Source: Firmicutes bacterium HGW-Firmicutes-1
GTDB lineage: Bacteria > Bacillota > Clostridia > Lachnospirales > Vallitaleaceae
DNA: 64,000 nt
Assembly: GCA_002841625.1 (NCBI GenBank)
Contig: PHAG01000008.1
Coordinates: 124,001 to 188,000, forward strand
Reading direction: 5' to 3'
The position numbers and the translations under genes were made by a program. The notes under the pieces were generated by a model. That model ran no database searches and was not told where the DNA came from. It saw only the letters and a list, made by a program, of their open reading frames with translations. This document shows positions 16,402-24,936 of the stretch, piece by piece (position 1 is the first letter of the stretch; the number at the start of each line of letters is the position of its first letter).

Positions 16402-17283
16402 GTGAAAGAACGTTTTGTTAAAATTGCAAGAGTACTCTGGATGCTGCTCTTTGCAAATGTGCTAGTTGCAGTGTTGAAAATCTTTGTTGGTAGTATTACC
16501 AATAGTGTGAGTATGACAGCGGATGGATTTCATTCATTATCAGATGGTTCATCAAATGTTATCGGTTTAATCGGGATAAAAATTGCTTCAAAGCCAGTGG
16601 ATGAAAGTCATCCTTATGGACATAGAAAGTTTGAGACGTTATCGGGACTTTTTATATCTGGTATGTTATTTTATATTGCTATAAAGACAATATATGGAGC
16701 GATTATAAGATTTGCATATCCTAAAGCACTAAACATTTCTATAGGAAGTGTTGCTGTATTACTTATAACAATTGGTATTAATCTAGCAGTTTCGATTTAT
16801 GAATACAAAAAAGGATTAATGCTTAACAGTGAAGTTCTAATTTCGGATGCGATTCATACAAGAAGTGATATTTTTATTTCAATAGGTGTTCTTATATCAC
16901 TACTAAGTATTAAGCTAGGCTTGCCTCCGATGGTGGATTCCATTGGTTCAATGGTAGTTGCGATTTTTATTATTCATGCTTCTTATGAAATATTTATATC
17001 TACAAGCAGTATTCTAGTTGATAAAAGCGTGATAGACGAACATACCCTCAAACAAATCGTTATGAGTTATTCTCAGGTAAAGGAAGCTCATAAGATTAGA
17101 AGTAGGGGGAAAAAGGACGATGTTTTTATAGATATGCATATTTTAACTGATCCTGAAATGAGTATAGAAGAGTCGCATACACTCATGCATATAATTGAAG
17201 AAAGATTTAAAGAAGATTTAAATAGTAATATTCAACTGATTGTTCACTTTGAACCGTTTTATATTAAGAATTTGTCCACGTAG
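16402..17283 (+). CDS. Cation diffusion facilitator (zinc/iron/manganese exporter)
   Basis: A 293-residue CDF-family exporter. Six transmembrane helices lie in the first 210 residues, followed by a C-terminal cytoplasmic domain (about 210-290) containing RGKKDDVFIDMHILTDP. The metal site residues are D41/H44/D48 in TADGFHSLSD of helix 2 and D149/H152/D156 in SDAIHTRSD of helix 5; both are intact. The HPYGHRKFE loop is also typical. It exchanges divalent metal for protons. The start is GTG 16402 with only a weak ribosome binding site. Confidence 0.93.
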   Translation: MKERFVKIARVLWMLLFANVLVAVLKIFVGSITNSVSMTADGFHSLSDGSSNVIGLIGIKIASKPVDESHPYGHRKFETLSGLFISGMLFYIAIKTIYGAIIRFAYPKALNISIGSVAVLLITIGINLAVSIYEYKKGLMLNSEVLISDAIHTRSDIFISIGVLISLLSIKLGLPPMVDSIGSMVVAIFIIHASYEIFISTSSILVDKSVIDEHTLKQIVMSYSQVKEAHKIRSRGKKDDVFIDMHILTDPEMSIEESHTLMHIIEERFKEDLNSNIQLIVHFEPFYIKNLST

Positions 17284-17375
17284 AAAAAATAAATTATATA
17301 TAATCGATTCATTTCTTGTACCAAACAGAAGTCATATAGAATAAGATAAACTAAGACTTGTAATGAGGTAAAGAA

Positions 17376-17888
17376 ATGGCTATGAATGATGACTTGTATT
17401 ATGATTATGAAGGTTATGACGATTTTGACGATTATGATGATTATGAAGATTATGACCAAATAGAAAGCATGCAACGCGTACCTGATATTGATGATTATCC
17501 AGATCTTCCATTTGATCAACGTAGAAGAAGGCGTCCTAGAAGAAGGCCACCAATTGGAAATATTCCAGGAAGACCACCTCAAGGCCTACCACAAGGACCA
17601 CCCCAAGGACCTCCGGGATCACCTTCTGGTTCTATGCCACAAGGACCACCTCCGAGTAGGATACCAAGAAGATCCCTTGGTGGACCTAGTTTATATGCTG
17701 TTGATCCAGGAGCTATTTGGAATTGTAGATATAAATACACTTATATATGGCTTGAGGATGGACGTAGTTTTTGGTCATGGTTGGTTTTCGTTGGAAGAAG
17801 ATCCGTTGCTGGCTATCGTTGGATAGGTTATGGTTGGGTATATTTTGGAACTGATTTAGATAATATTTCGGATTTTGTTTGTTATTAA
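17376..17888 (+). CDS. Low-complexity protein with conserved Trp/Tyr-rich C-terminal domain
   Basis: A 170-residue protein in three parts: an extremely acidic Asp/Tyr stretch (4-28), an Arg/Pro block (RRRRRPRRRPP, then GPPQGPP-type collagen-like repeats, about 49-95), and a C-terminal domain of about 65 residues rich in Trp, Tyr and Gly (YKYTYIWLEDGRSFWSWL, FVGRRSVAGYRWIGYGWVYF). I recall the C-terminal pattern from uncharacterised Clostridia proteins, where it follows variable low-complexity leaders. A surface or spore-coat role is a guess. GAGG precedes ATG 17376 and a strong terminator follows. Confidence 0.75.
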   Translation: MAMNDDLYYDYEGYDDFDDYDDYEDYDQIESMQRVPDIDDYPDLPFDQRRRRRPRRRPPIGNIPGRPPQGLPQGPPQGPPGSPSGSMPQGPPPSRIPRRSLGGPSLYAVDPGAIWNCRYKYTYIWLEDGRSFWSWLVFVGRRSVAGYRWIGYGWVYFGTDLDNISDFVCY

Positions 17889-17901
17889 AATAAGATTAAT
17901 T

Positions 17902-17938
17902 GAGAAGGCCAGTAAAACGGCCTTCTTGCTTTTTTTAT
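17902..17938 (+). terminator. Terminator
   Basis: GAGAAGGCC and GGCCTTCTT form a 9-bp stem with an 8-nt loop, followed by GCTTTTTTT. Confidence 0.9.
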
Positions 17939-17987
17939 TTTACTTAGCTATAATAATGGTATACAGATGGTTGTGAGGTGATGCATT

Positions 17988-19367
17988 TTGGACTTAGAAA
18001 TGAATATGAATCTTGCTCAAGAACAGAGACTACTAATGACTCCACAGCTTGAATACTCGCTGAAAATACTGAAAATGAATAACGAAGAACTACTTGAACT
18101 TATTGATGAAGAGGTTCAAGCTAATCCAATACTTGAATACGCGGAGAATACTTCAAAGCCAAGTCGAAACATGAAAGATTCAATCAAAGATACAAGCTAC
18201 TATGATGAATATGGGACAGCCAACTTTAATGAAGAGAATGATGAATTTAACTATATAAATTCTATACCGGATGCTTCAAGCTTAAAACCAAGCTTGGTGC
18301 AACATCTTTTGCTCCAACTTCATACAGAAAAGATTTCCGGCATAATGATGGAATTATGTGAATTTATCATTGAAAGTATTGATTCAAACGGATATTTTAC
18401 CATGAATGAAAAAGAAATAAAACAAGTGATTCCTAGTACTTCTAAAGAGATTTTGAGAGCAATTGAGTTGGTTCAAAGCTTTGATCCTCCAGGAGTGGGT
18501 GCAAGAAATCTTAAGGAATGTTTACTGCTTCAAATTGTAAGGAATAATATGAAGGATAGAAATCTAATTATAATGGTAGATAACTATCTAGAAGATATTG
18601 CAGCGAATAGAATCCCTTATTTATCTCAAGTATTAGGACTAGAAATTCCACGGATAAATCAGTTAATTGCTATGATTAAAGGTTTGGATCCTAAACCCGG
18701 AAGCAGATTTTCTTTAGAAATAGCTAGATATATTAAACCAGATGTTGTAGTATGCAAAAATGATGATCAGTTTGAAGTAATGATAAATAAAGAACAGCTT
18801 CCGAATCTTAATGTCAGTACATATTACAGTGGTCTATTAACAAATAGAAAACAGCTTAATTCTGAAGAATATAGTTATATAAATAAAAACTATACTAGCG
18901 CTACATGGTTGATGCGTTGCATAGAGCAACGATTGAATACATTAGAGAGAGTAACTTCTGCTATAGTGCTTCATCAAATTGCATTTTTTGAATTTGGGAA
19001 AAAGCATTTGATGCCTTTGACATTAAAAGAAATTGCTTATGAGCTCGATATTCATGAATCAACAGTAAGTAGGGCCGTCAATGAAAAATATCTATTGTGT
19101 CAATGGGGAGTATATGAACTAAAATATTTCTTTTCTAGTAAAACAATTAGAGCGGCAAATGGCGAGGATGTCTCTTCATCAAATGCAAAGCTTGTTTTGA
19201 AAGAAATCATTGATGAGGAGGATAAATCGAATCCTCTAAGTGATACAACAATATGTAAAATTTTACAAGAAAAAGATATCTTTATTTCTAGAAGAACAGT
19301 TGCAAAATATCGAGCTCAACTTAAGATTCCAACGATGGACTTAAGAAAACATTTTAATAATGGGTAA
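17988..19367 (+). CDS. rpoN: RNA polymerase sigma-54 factor, copy 2
   Basis: A 459-residue sigma-54, with TTG 17988 chosen for GAGGTGAT upstream. Region I is Leu/Gln-rich (LAQEQRLLMTPQLEYSLKIL), followed by an acidic stretch (60-90). The core-binding region holds FDPPGVGARNLKECLLLQ and LDPKPGSRFS. The HTH is near 345-375 (LDIHESTVSRAVNEKYLL), and the RpoN box SRRTVAKYRAQLKIP is near the end. It is about 30-40% like copy 1 by eye. It sits immediately before an HPr-domain activator and a dha operon with perfect sigma-54 promoters, so dedication to that regulon is a reasonable inference. Confidence 0.95.
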   Translation: MDLEMNMNLAQEQRLLMTPQLEYSLKILKMNNEELLELIDEEVQANPILEYAENTSKPSRNMKDSIKDTSYYDEYGTANFNEENDEFNYINSIPDASSLKPSLVQHLLLQLHTEKISGIMMELCEFIIESIDSNGYFTMNEKEIKQVIPSTSKEILRAIELVQSFDPPGVGARNLKECLLLQIVRNNMKDRNLIIMVDNYLEDIAANRIPYLSQVLGLEIPRINQLIAMIKGLDPKPGSRFSLEIARYIKPDVVVCKNDDQFEVMINKEQLPNLNVSTYYSGLLTNRKQLNSEEYSYINKNYTSATWLMRCIEQRLNTLERVTSAIVLHQIAFFEFGKKHLMPLTLKEIAYELDIHESTVSRAVNEKYLLCQWGVYELKYFFSSKTIRAANGEDVSSSNAKLVLKEIIDEEDKSNPLSDTTICKILQEKDIFISRRTVAKYRAQLKIPTMDLRKHFNNG

Positions 19368-19370
19368 AAA

Positions 19371-19399
19371 TTGACAACAAATAACTTGGTTGATATATA
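19371..19399 (+). promoter_or_regulatory. Sigma-A-type promoter of the HPr-domain activator gene
   Basis: TTGACA (19371-19376), a 17-bp spacer and TATATA (19394-19399) sit directly after the rpoN stop. The same TTG could be misread as a start codon, but it is better explained as a -35 box, placing the real start near 19515. Confidence 0.75.
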
Positions 19400-19514
19400 T
19401 TACCCTAACATCGGAAAGTACTGGTTAGAATTAATCATGTATAGTAATAAAAGCTGGCATGCTTATTGCTTACTTAATATCATTATGACTCACAAAGAGA
19501 AGAGGACAAAGGAT

Positions 19515-21551
19515 ATGATGATACAAAATATAACAAGAAAAGTCATAATAAACCATGAAAAAGGGCTGCATGCTAGGGTTGCAGCTATGATTGTGCAAAA
19601 AGCTGAAGAATTGCAAAAAAAATATAATGTTATCTTTAAGGTGAAAAAAGGTGCCTATAAGGAAGTGCCACTGAGCAGTATACTATTATTGATATCAATG
19701 AAAATCAAAGCAAAGGATGAAATTGAAATCATTACTAGTGGCGAGGATGTTAAAATTGCGACTCAATTGATGGGGGATTTTTTGGAAAGTGATTTTGTCT
19801 ATGATCAGAGTTCCATTAGCAAGGTAGACATTCTTCTACAAGACAACATATTAACCGCAGAGAATATCTTCAGCAATATGGCAAATGGATTGTTAGCGAT
19901 TGATGAAAATGATGTAATTATTATATTTAATCAAGAAGCAGAGCGAATGTTTGGTATGACCTCGGATGATGTGATTGGCAAAAATATTCAACAAGTATTT
20001 CCGGATTCTAAACTTCCTCAAATAAGTAGCACTAAAACATCTGAAATTGGATATACACAACAAATTCGCAATTACACAGTAGTCACAAGTAGCACACCAA
20101 TCCTTGTTGAAAATGAAAGTAAGGGTGCTATAAGCATTTTTGAAGATATCTCTAAGCTTGTAAATATTTCTTGGCAATTAATAGAAATAAAGGAGTTAAA
20201 AGAAAAATATCAACTCATTTTAGAATCTGTTCAAGATGGCATTTGTGTATTAGATGAAAAAGGTGAGATCACTTATGCAAATGCTTCTTATGTACGAATT
20301 ACAGGTCAAGAATTAGCCAATCTAACTGGTAAGAATATAGTTGATGTATCGCCAAGCGGAGATAGAGTGAAGGTGCTTAAAACAGGTGTGCCTATCTTAG
20401 GAAGCATTCGCACAAAAGAAAATGGAGTAGTAGTTGTAGCAAATGTGAATCCAATTATTGTTGATGGGCAGATTTTAGGGGCAATTTCAGTAATCAAAGA
20501 TATTACGGAGGTTCAAGACCTAGCAGAAAAACTTAATCAAATGTCCGCAAAAGCAGAATATTTGCAAGAAGAGCTCATTCGAACTAAAAAATTAGGGCCT
20601 GCATTTGATGGTATTATCGGTATTAGTGGAAAAATATTTGATTCTATGGCTATAGCAGCAAAAGCTTCGATGAGTCACTATACTGTTTTGGTACGTGGTG
20701 AGAGTGGAACAGGAAAAGAACTGATTGCTGAAGCGATTCATTATTCTAGCGATAGAAGTAATGAACCCTTTATACGTGTTAATTGTGCAGCTATTCCACC
20801 AACGCTGCTGGAAAGTGAGCTTTTTGGGCATGAAAAAGGAGCTTTTACTGGAGCCTTTAAAACAAAGCTTGGCAGATTTGAACTTGCGAATAAAGGAACC
20901 ATTTTTTTAGATGAAATTGGCGAGATGGATAAAAGTATGCAGGTTAAGTTACTAAGGGCAGTTCAAAAGAAGGAGTTTCAAAGAGTAGGTGGAGAAAGAA
21001 CAATAAAAGTTGATGTTAGAATCGTCGCAGCGACCAATCAAAATTTAGAAGAATTGGTTAAAACAGGTGATTTCAGAGAAGATTTATATTATAGATTAAA
21101 TGTAATTCCTATTTGGCTACCACCCTTAAGAGAAAGAAAAGAAGATATTCCTGTACTTGTTGAATACTTTGCACAGAAAATATGTGATGAATTAGGTAAG
21201 GAGAAGGTGCAGATTGACAAAGCAGCTATCAATGCGCTGTTTTACTATAATTGGCCAGGCAATATAAGGGAATTAGAAAATATTATGGAAAGAACAATCA
21301 TTCTATTAGATGATAATACAATAAGGCTAAATAACCTGCCTAAATACATCTATGAAAATGGCAACAACTCCAATGCAGTAGATGAAGTATTGGCTTTATC
21401 AGAGCTATTAACCTGGGAAGAATATGAAAGAATAATCATTGAAAAGGCATTAAATAAATATACAAGCTTTAATGCTGCGGGTAAGGCTCTGGGGTTAACA
21501 CACAATACAATTTCTTCCAAGGCGAAGAAATACAATCTTGTGAAAGAATAA
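19515..21551 (+). CDS. Sigma-54-dependent activator with HPr-like and PAS domains (dha regulator)
   Basis: A 678-residue enhancer-binding protein. Start ATG 19515 has GAGGA at eight bases; the upstream frame overlaps the promoter at 19371-19399. The N-terminus is an HPr-like domain (about 6-90) with GLHARVAAMIVQKAEEL, keeping the phosphorylatable His (H19) but with Val where HPr has Pro. PAS domains lie at about 115-215 and 235-335. An AAA+ domain follows with Walker A GESGTGKE (395-402), the sigma-54 contact loop GAFTGA (442-447) and an arginine-finger region, then a Fis-type HTH (AAGKALGLTHNTISSKAKKY). It probably activates the -24/-12 promoters at 21556 and 24880 in response to PTS phosphorylation state. 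Confidence 0.92.
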   Translation: MMIQNITRKVIINHEKGLHARVAAMIVQKAEELQKKYNVIFKVKKGAYKEVPLSSILLLISMKIKAKDEIEIITSGEDVKIATQLMGDFLESDFVYDQSSISKVDILLQDNILTAENIFSNMANGLLAIDENDVIIIFNQEAERMFGMTSDDVIGKNIQQVFPDSKLPQISSTKTSEIGYTQQIRNYTVVTSSTPILVENESKGAISIFEDISKLVNISWQLIEIKELKEKYQLILESVQDGICVLDEKGEITYANASYVRITGQELANLTGKNIVDVSPSGDRVKVLKTGVPILGSIRTKENGVVVVANVNPIIVDGQILGAISVIKDITEVQDLAEKLNQMSAKAEYLQEELIRTKKLGPAFDGIIGISGKIFDSMAIAAKASMSHYTVLVRGESGTGKELIAEAIHYSSDRSNEPFIRVNCAAIPPTLLESELFGHEKGAFTGAFKTKLGRFELANKGTIFLDEIGEMDKSMQVKLLRAVQKKEFQRVGGERTIKVDVRIVAATNQNLEELVKTGDFREDLYYRLNVIPIWLPPLRERKEDIPVLVEYFAQKICDELGKEKVQIDKAAINALFYYNWPGNIRELENIMERTIILLDDNTIRLNNLPKYIYENGNNSNAVDEVLALSELLTWEEYERIIIEKALNKYTSFNAAGKALGLTHNTISSKAKKYNLVKE

Positions 21552-21555
21552 TTGC

Positions 21556-21571
21556 TGGCACACTTCTTGCT
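21556..21571 (+). promoter_or_regulatory. Sigma-54 (-24/-12) promoter of the dhaLM-HPr-EI operon
   Basis: TGGCAC-N5-TTGCT matches the sigma-54 consensus exactly, lies 100 bp before dhaL and directly follows the activator gene. Confidence 0.9.
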
Positions 21572-21670
21572 TATTAGATTATTATTGATTCATAATCTTA
21601 ATAAGGAGGCGATTGCAGCATAAACAATATTACCGATAAATGGTAATACATAAATAATGGAGGGATAAAA

Positions 21671-22306
21671 ATGGCAGCAACAATTAATAGCTTTATTAAT
21701 TCAATCAATGACGAGCTAAACAAAAACAAGGAATACTTAACGGAGTTGGATGGGGCAATTGGAGATGCAGATCATGGAATCAATATGGCTAGAGGCTTCA
21801 ATGCTGTAGTATCAAAAGTAACAGACGAAGATACAGATATTGGATTAACACTGAAAAAAATTGGTATGACTTTAATTTCTACAGTTGGAGGTGCATCTGG
21901 TCCGTTATATGGAACAGCATTCATGAAAGCAGGTAGTGAATCCCTTGGTAAGACAACACTTGATGCTGAGGAAGTTGTGAAAATGCTTACTGCGGCATTA
22001 AATGGAATTAAGGATAGAGGAAAAGCCGTTAAGGGCGAAAAAACGATGATCGATGCGATTGAACCTGCATTAGAGGCAATTCAAGTAGGAATAGAAAAGG
22101 GTGCATCACTTGTACAATGTCTTGAACTGGCTATTGAAGCGGCAGAAGCAGGAATTGAATATACGAAGACTGTAAGAGCAACAAAAGGTAGAGCAAGCTA
22201 TTTAGGAGATAGAAGCATAGGACATCAAGATCCTGGAGCGACATCCTCGTTGATTATACTTCAAGCAGTAACTAATCATTATAAATCAAAAGTTTTGGAG
22301 GTCTAA
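21671..22306 (+). CDS. dhaL: Dihydroxyacetone kinase ADP-binding subunit DhaL
   Basis: A 211-residue subunit that carries ADP as a phosphoryl relay and passes phosphate from DhaM to dihydroxyacetone held by DhaK. The Mg-ADP motif LDGAIGDADHGINM is at 26-39, with D27, D32 and D34 as metal ligands, and GGASGPLYGTAF follows at about 78-89. RATKGRASYLGDRSIGHQDP near residue 175 is also conserved in the family. GGAGG precedes ATG 21671. First gene of a four-gene operon behind a sigma-54 promoter. Confidence 0.95.
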   Translation: MAATINSFINSINDELNKNKEYLTELDGAIGDADHGINMARGFNAVVSKVTDEDTDIGLTLKKIGMTLISTVGGASGPLYGTAFMKAGSESLGKTTLDAEEVVKMLTAALNGIKDRGKAVKGEKTMIDAIEPALEAIQVGIEKGASLVQCLELAIEAAEAGIEYTKTVRATKGRASYLGDRSIGHQDPGATSSLIILQAVTNHYKSKVLEV

Positions 22307-22307
22307 T

Positions 22308-22706
22308 ATGGTAGGTATCGTTATTGTATCTCATAGCTTTAAAGTTGCCGAAGGCATTAAAGAGCTAGCTATGCAGATGGCTGGCCCAGAACAAAAAATC
22401 ATTGCAGCTGGAGGCATGGATGATGGTAGTATTGGAACAGACGCTGTCAAAATTTGTGAAGCGATTCAAAGTGCTGACAGTGGCAAAGGTGTGGTAATAT
22501 TGGTTGACCTCGGTAGTGCAGTTTTAAGTTCTAGCATGGCAATTGAGTTATTACAAGAAAGTGGAGCAAATATTGAGGTGGTCATAGCAGATGCACCGGT
22601 TTTAGAAGGAGCTATAAGTGCAGCAGTTCAGGCATATATTGGTAGTAATATAAAAGAGGTTGTTGAAGCTGCTGAGCTAGCACGTGAAGTGTTGAAACTA
22701 TTGTAA
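22308..22706 (+). CDS. dhaM: PTS-dependent dihydroxyacetone kinase phosphotransferase subunit DhaM (EIIA only)
   Basis: A 132-residue EIIA-mannose-like protein with the phosphorylated His in IVIVSHSFKVAEG (H9) and the GGMDDGSIGTDA and LVDLGSAVLSSSMA motifs of DhaM. It takes phosphate from HPr and regenerates ATP on DhaL. In E. coli DhaM is fused to HPr- and EI-like domains; here those functions are separate genes just downstream. It follows dhaL by one base. Confidence 0.93.
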   Translation: MVGIVIVSHSFKVAEGIKELAMQMAGPEQKIIAAGGMDDGSIGTDAVKICEAIQSADSGKGVVILVDLGSAVLSSSMAIELLQESGANIEVVIADAPVLEGAISAAVQAYIGSNIKEVVEAAELAREVLKLL

Positions 22707-22763
22707 GAAAAGAAGGATAGAATATGAAAATAAAAAAGACTATAGTTGCCTGGAGGTATGTAC

Positions 22764-23030
22764 ATGAAAGAAGCTAAATTTATGATTGGAAATGCTTTGG
22801 GCATACATGCTAGACCAGCTGCGGAAATTGCTAAAATAGCATCACAGTTTGAAAGCATAATAACCCTTTTTGGAAATGATAGAAAGGCGAATGCGAAAAG
22901 TTTATTAATGATTATGTCAATGGGTGTTAAAAATAGCCAAGAATTAACAGTTTCTACTGATGGAAAGGATGAAAATGAGGCAATCGAGGCTCTAAGTCAG
23001 CTTATTTCTAATAATTTTTATGAAAATTAG
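22764..23030 (+). CDS. HPr-family phosphocarrier encoded in the dha operon
   Basis: An 88-residue HPr. Start ATG 22764 has GGAGG at seven bases; the TTG at 22746 does not. The active site GIHARPAAE gives H15, and S46 in NAKSLLMIMSMGV is at the exact position of the HPr kinase target, so both catalytic and regulatory phosphorylation sites are present. It lies between dhaM and an EI gene. It may be a dedicated carrier for dihydroxyacetone kinase or the general HPr of the cell. Confidence 0.93.
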   Translation: MKEAKFMIGNALGIHARPAAEIAKIASQFESIITLFGNDRKANAKSLLMIMSMGVKNSQELTVSTDGKDENEAIEALSQLISNNFYEN

Positions 23031-23040
23031 AGGTGTTTGA

Positions 23041-24759
23041 ATGGAATATCAAGGAAAAAGTGTTGTTGAAGGAATTGCACTAGGGACAGTACAGTATATT
23101 CAAGACTCTTTTGATGAAATACTTCAAGAATATGTAATAGAAGATCAAGAGCATGAGAAATTGAAGTATGTACAAGCGCTATCTGAGGCAGCTAAACAAC
23201 TAAGAGTAATCGTTACGAATGCAAAAGAAGCTAACAACAAGGAACAAATCGAAATTATGGAAGCTCATTTATTTATGCTACAAGATCCTATGCTTGATGA
23301 TAGTATAAATCTACAAATTGAAGCAGGTGAATCAGCACCAAAGGCTATAATAAAGGCATCAGATGAGCTGGCAAATATGTTAGAAAACTTAGAGGATGCT
23401 TATTTAAGAGAACGAGCTGCAGACGTTAAAGATGTTGGTAAAAGGCTTCTTAGGAGAATTCTTAATATAGAAGAACCTAAAATTGACCAAGAAGGAATCA
23501 TTTTATGTGGTGAAGATATTGAACCATCCCTCATTGCAAATCTTTCATCAGATCAAGTGTCAGGAATTGTTATGGGAAGTGGAAGTTCAACATCCCATGC
23601 AGTTATTATAGCGAAAGCAAAAGGTTTAGTGACAATAGTTGGATTAGGGACAGCAATGAAAGACTTGAAAAATGGATCAATGGCTATTATAGATGGATAT
23701 AAAGGTAAGTTTATTGTAGAACCTAGTATAGAGATTATGAATGAATATCAAAAGAAGGCTGAGTTAGAAAAGCAAAGAAAAGCATATTACTTAAGCTTGG
23801 CTGATTTACCGGGAATTACCAAGGATGGCTATAAAGTTACACTTGCTACAAACATCGGAAATCCAAAAGACATTGATGATGCCTTGAAATACGGTTGTCA
23901 AGGAGTAGGCTTATATCGAACTGAATTTATCTTCATGGGGAAGAAGCAGCTACCAACTGAAGATGAGCAATATAAAGCCTATAGATATGTAGTAGAAAAG
24001 GCAAATGGACAGCTATGTGTCATACGAACAATGGATATTGGTGGTGACAAACCCCTTGAATATTTATCCATTGGAAAAGAAGAAAATCCATTTCTAGGTT
24101 GGAGAGCCATTAGAATTTGCCTAGAAAGAACAGACATATTTATGACTCAAATTAAAGCAATTCTAAGAGCAAGTGCCTATGGTAAGGTTGCAATTATGCT
24201 TCCTATGATTATTAACTTAGAAGAAATTAAACAAGCAAAAGTGTTGATTGAAAGAGCAAAGTTAGAACTCACTGAAGCAGCAGTTGCATTTGCTGAAGAT
24301 GTTCAAGTAGGAATCATGATTGAAACGCCAGCAGCTGCAGTAATGGCTTCTGTTTTTGCAAAGGAAGTTGACTTTTTTAGCATAGGAACGAATGACCTTG
24401 TGCAATACACCTTAGCGGTTGACAGAGGTAACCAAAAAGTAAGTTATTTATACGATCACTTTAATATCGCGGTTATTCACTTGATTACCAAGATTGTAGA
24501 AGCTGCTCATGCAAATGGAAAGTGGGTAGGTGTATGTGGCGAAATGGCAAGTGATCCATTAGCAGTTGTGTTGTTTATGGAAATGGCTATAGATGAGCTG
24601 AGTATGAGTGCCCCATCGATACCAAAAATTAAGGAAGTAATTAGGGGTTGTAGAAGAGATGGGAAAGTTTTGGAGCAGGTTTTAAAGCTAACGGAAGCGG
24701 CTAAGATAAGAGAGTTTTTATCTACGTGTATAGTAAGTGGAAAAGCGGCAGAAGTGTAA
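23041..24759 (+). CDS. ptsI: Phosphoenolpyruvate-protein phosphotransferase (Enzyme I)
   Basis: A 572-residue EI, which takes phosphate from PEP and gives it to HPr. The N-terminal domain holds the active His in GSGSSTSHAVIIAKAKG (H186). The PEP-binding barrel contains GLYRTEFIFM, RTMDIGGDKPLEY, NPFLGWRAIRI, FFSIGTNDLVQYTLA and the active Cys in GVCGEMASDP. Length is normal. The last residues, SGKAAEV, are encoded by an interspersed repeat that begins inside the gene (24735). It is in the dha operon rather than a general pts operon, but could serve both. Confidence 0.93.
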   Translation: MEYQGKSVVEGIALGTVQYIQDSFDEILQEYVIEDQEHEKLKYVQALSEAAKQLRVIVTNAKEANNKEQIEIMEAHLFMLQDPMLDDSINLQIEAGESAPKAIIKASDELANMLENLEDAYLRERAADVKDVGKRLLRRILNIEEPKIDQEGIILCGEDIEPSLIANLSSDQVSGIVMGSGSSTSHAVIIAKAKGLVTIVGLGTAMKDLKNGSMAIIDGYKGKFIVEPSIEIMNEYQKKAELEKQRKAYYLSLADLPGITKDGYKVTLATNIGNPKDIDDALKYGCQGVGLYRTEFIFMGKKQLPTEDEQYKAYRYVVEKANGQLCVIRTMDIGGDKPLEYLSIGKEENPFLGWRAIRICLERTDIFMTQIKAILRASAYGKVAIMLPMIINLEEIKQAKVLIERAKLELTEAAVAFAEDVQVGIMIETPAAAVMASVFAKEVDFFSIGTNDLVQYTLAVDRGNQKVSYLYDHFNIAVIHLITKIVEAAHANGKWVGVCGEMASDPLAVVLFMEMAIDELSMSAPSIPKIKEVIRGCRRDGKVLEQVLKLTEAAKIREFLSTCIVSGKAAEV

Positions 24760-24879
24760 GGAGGAATTTGATTTAGCGTAGTGGATTTTCTTTTTGTTAA
24801 GAAGTTTTAGCAAATGCAATTGGAAAAGCGGCGGAAGTGTGACGAGAATTTTAATTGCGGCGTAGCCGATTTTCCTTTC
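24735..24879 (+). repeat. Interspersed hairpin repeat family, two copies (locus 2)
   Basis: Copy one (24735-24798) begins in the last codons of the EI gene with TGGAAAAGCGGCAGAAGTG and ends GCGTAGTGGATTTTC. Copy two (24810-24879) runs from CAAATGCAATTGGAAAAGC to GCGTAGCCGATTTTCC and stops at the base before the sigma-54 promoter of dhaK. Together they fill most of the gap between EI and dhaK. Confidence 0.88.
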
Positions 24880-24895
24880 TGGCACGCTTCTTGCT
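24880..24895 (+). promoter_or_regulatory. Sigma-54 (-24/-12) promoter of dhaK
   Basis: TGGCAC-GCTTC-TTGCT is a perfect -24/-12 element and matches the dhaL promoter at 21556 base for base apart from one spacer position. It is 41 bp from the dhaK start. Confidence 0.9.
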
Positions 24896-24936
24896 AATAA
24901 TATTAATGATACTATCAATAAATAGGAGGATTTATT

